DNA of 64,000 nt. It comes from Diploptera punctata. Taxonomy: Eukaryota; Arthropoda; Insecta; Blattodea; Blaberidae. The stretch is from the NCBI GenBank assembly GCA_030220185.1, contig JASPKZ010005709.1:394001-458000 (forward strand), written 5' to 3'. Shown here one piece after another: positions 63,181 to 64,000 of the stretch (its first letter is position 1; every line of letters starts with the position of its first letter). The position numbers were made by a program, and so were the translations under genes. The notes under the pieces were generated by a model. It saw only the letters and a program-made list of their open reading frames with translations. It was not told the DNA's origin and searched no databases.

Positions 63181-63782
63181 TGTGATCCCACAACAGGCCC
63201 GGAGGCCCTTGGGGTAATAGGAGGTTAAGGCTCCCACTTTTTCTAGACAATCGGCACTTTATGTCAGCTGGGTTGTCAGCCCTGCATGACGGCCGTCTTT
63301 ACCCCCAAAACAAGCATCTGGTACTCATTTCCATTAGAGGCTGAATCGACCCCAGGGCCATGGTGCCGCCAGAGGGTTTGGGTCAGTTTAAAAATCCTGA
63401 CCCCAACGGCACTTGGACCCTCGACCCTCCGGCTTGTAGCTCAGTGCCTTAACCACTACGCTATGGCGTGCCCCCAAAGGTAAAGTGATCCCACAACAGG
63501 CCTCAGGAGGCCCTTGGGGTAGTAGGAGGTTAAGGCTCCCACTTTTTCTAGACAATCGGCACTTTATGTCAGCTGGGTTGTCAGCCCTGCGTGACGGCCG
63601 TCTTTACCCCCAGAACAAGCGTCTGGTACTCATTTCCGTTAGAGGCTGAGTCGACCCCAGGGCCATAGTGCCACCAGAGGGTTTGGGTCAGTTTAAAAAT
63701 CCTGACCCTAACGGGACTTGAAACCTCGACCCTCCATCTTGTAGCTCAGTGCCTTAACCACTACGCTACGGCGTGCCCCCTA
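63181..63782 (-). mobile_element. two tandem S2 SINE copies
   Basis: 63181-63475 and 63486-63782, heads at the right of each (GTAGCTCAGTGCCTTAACCA is the inverse A-box region). Highly similar to each other and to 46974-47275. Confidence 0.8.
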
Positions 63783-64000
63783 TATTGTATATTTTTGCAA
63801 TTATATTAAAATTGTGTATAGAATACTGTAAATCTGTTTCTGTTGGAGCTATTCATACCAAATAATCTGCAAAAGCAGGGAGTCTATTTATCAGAGAATG
63901 AGATGCTGGTATTTTGACTGTGTGAAACAGACTCTATATAAACAAACAGGTGAAAGGTGTGATGATAAATCTACTTCTGCACACAGCAGGCAGGACACTT
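63783..64000. other. unassigned intron at window edge
   Basis: No exon or repeat recognised. Confidence 0.45.

Noticed and set aside
63181..63782. CRISPR array or protein-coding repeat
   Set aside because: Only two copies, each a complete tRNA-derived SINE. The genome is eukaryotic.

Overview
This is eukaryotic nuclear DNA, AT-rich and dominated by transposable elements. Intron-exon structure, GT-AG splice sites, several mariner elements, piggyBac, RTE-like LINEs and many Penelope-like elements (PLEs) point to an insect with a large, repeat-rich genome. I cannot fix the order from the sequence.

The only host gene I can support runs on the minus strand across almost the whole window. Nine coding exons (62511 down to 13698) encode a contiguous ~632-residue central to C-proximal part of the Rab3 guanine-nucleotide exchange factor (Rab3-GEF, vertebrate MADD, a DENN-domain protein). 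All nine exons have consensus splice sites and compatible phases. The DENN-domain exons must lie beyond the right edge. The last exons must lie beyond the left edge, because I find none in 1-13697. Coding sequence is about 1.7 kb of the 48.8 kb between the outermost exons.

The introns are built from nested mobile elements. (1) PLEs are the main component. They occur as GIY-YIG-encoding fragments and as many short palindromic 'foldback' elements, made of two inverted copies of a PLE 3' end. Several have 13-bp target-site duplications (TSDs). Nearly all carry a hammerhead-ribozyme-like core followed by a conserved GAG/GTRAG splice-donor-like site. (2) tRNA-like cores are embedded in shared inverted flanks, sometimes arrayed or dimerised. 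(3) RTE-type LINE 3' ends (one with an intact YADD motif), a CR1/L2-like LINE 3' end and RNase-H-bearing LINE fragments are present. (4) DNA transposons include an intact DD34D mariner, an internally deleted mariner, a DD41D mariner pseudogene, a piggyBac relic, a pogo/Tigger relic and four Harbinger-like non-autonomous copies. (5) There are three SINE families, two LTR-like elements, a 674-bp direct tandem duplication and a 393-bp-arm palindrome with no mismatch I could see.

The most interesting signal is the PLE/hammerhead/foldback system. Stem II covaries between copies, and unrelated subfamilies keep the same order of ribozyme, splice-donor-like site and terminus. The tRNA-cored elements show a similar inverted-tail architecture and a comparable TSD length, which suggests they may share PLE machinery. 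That last link is inference.
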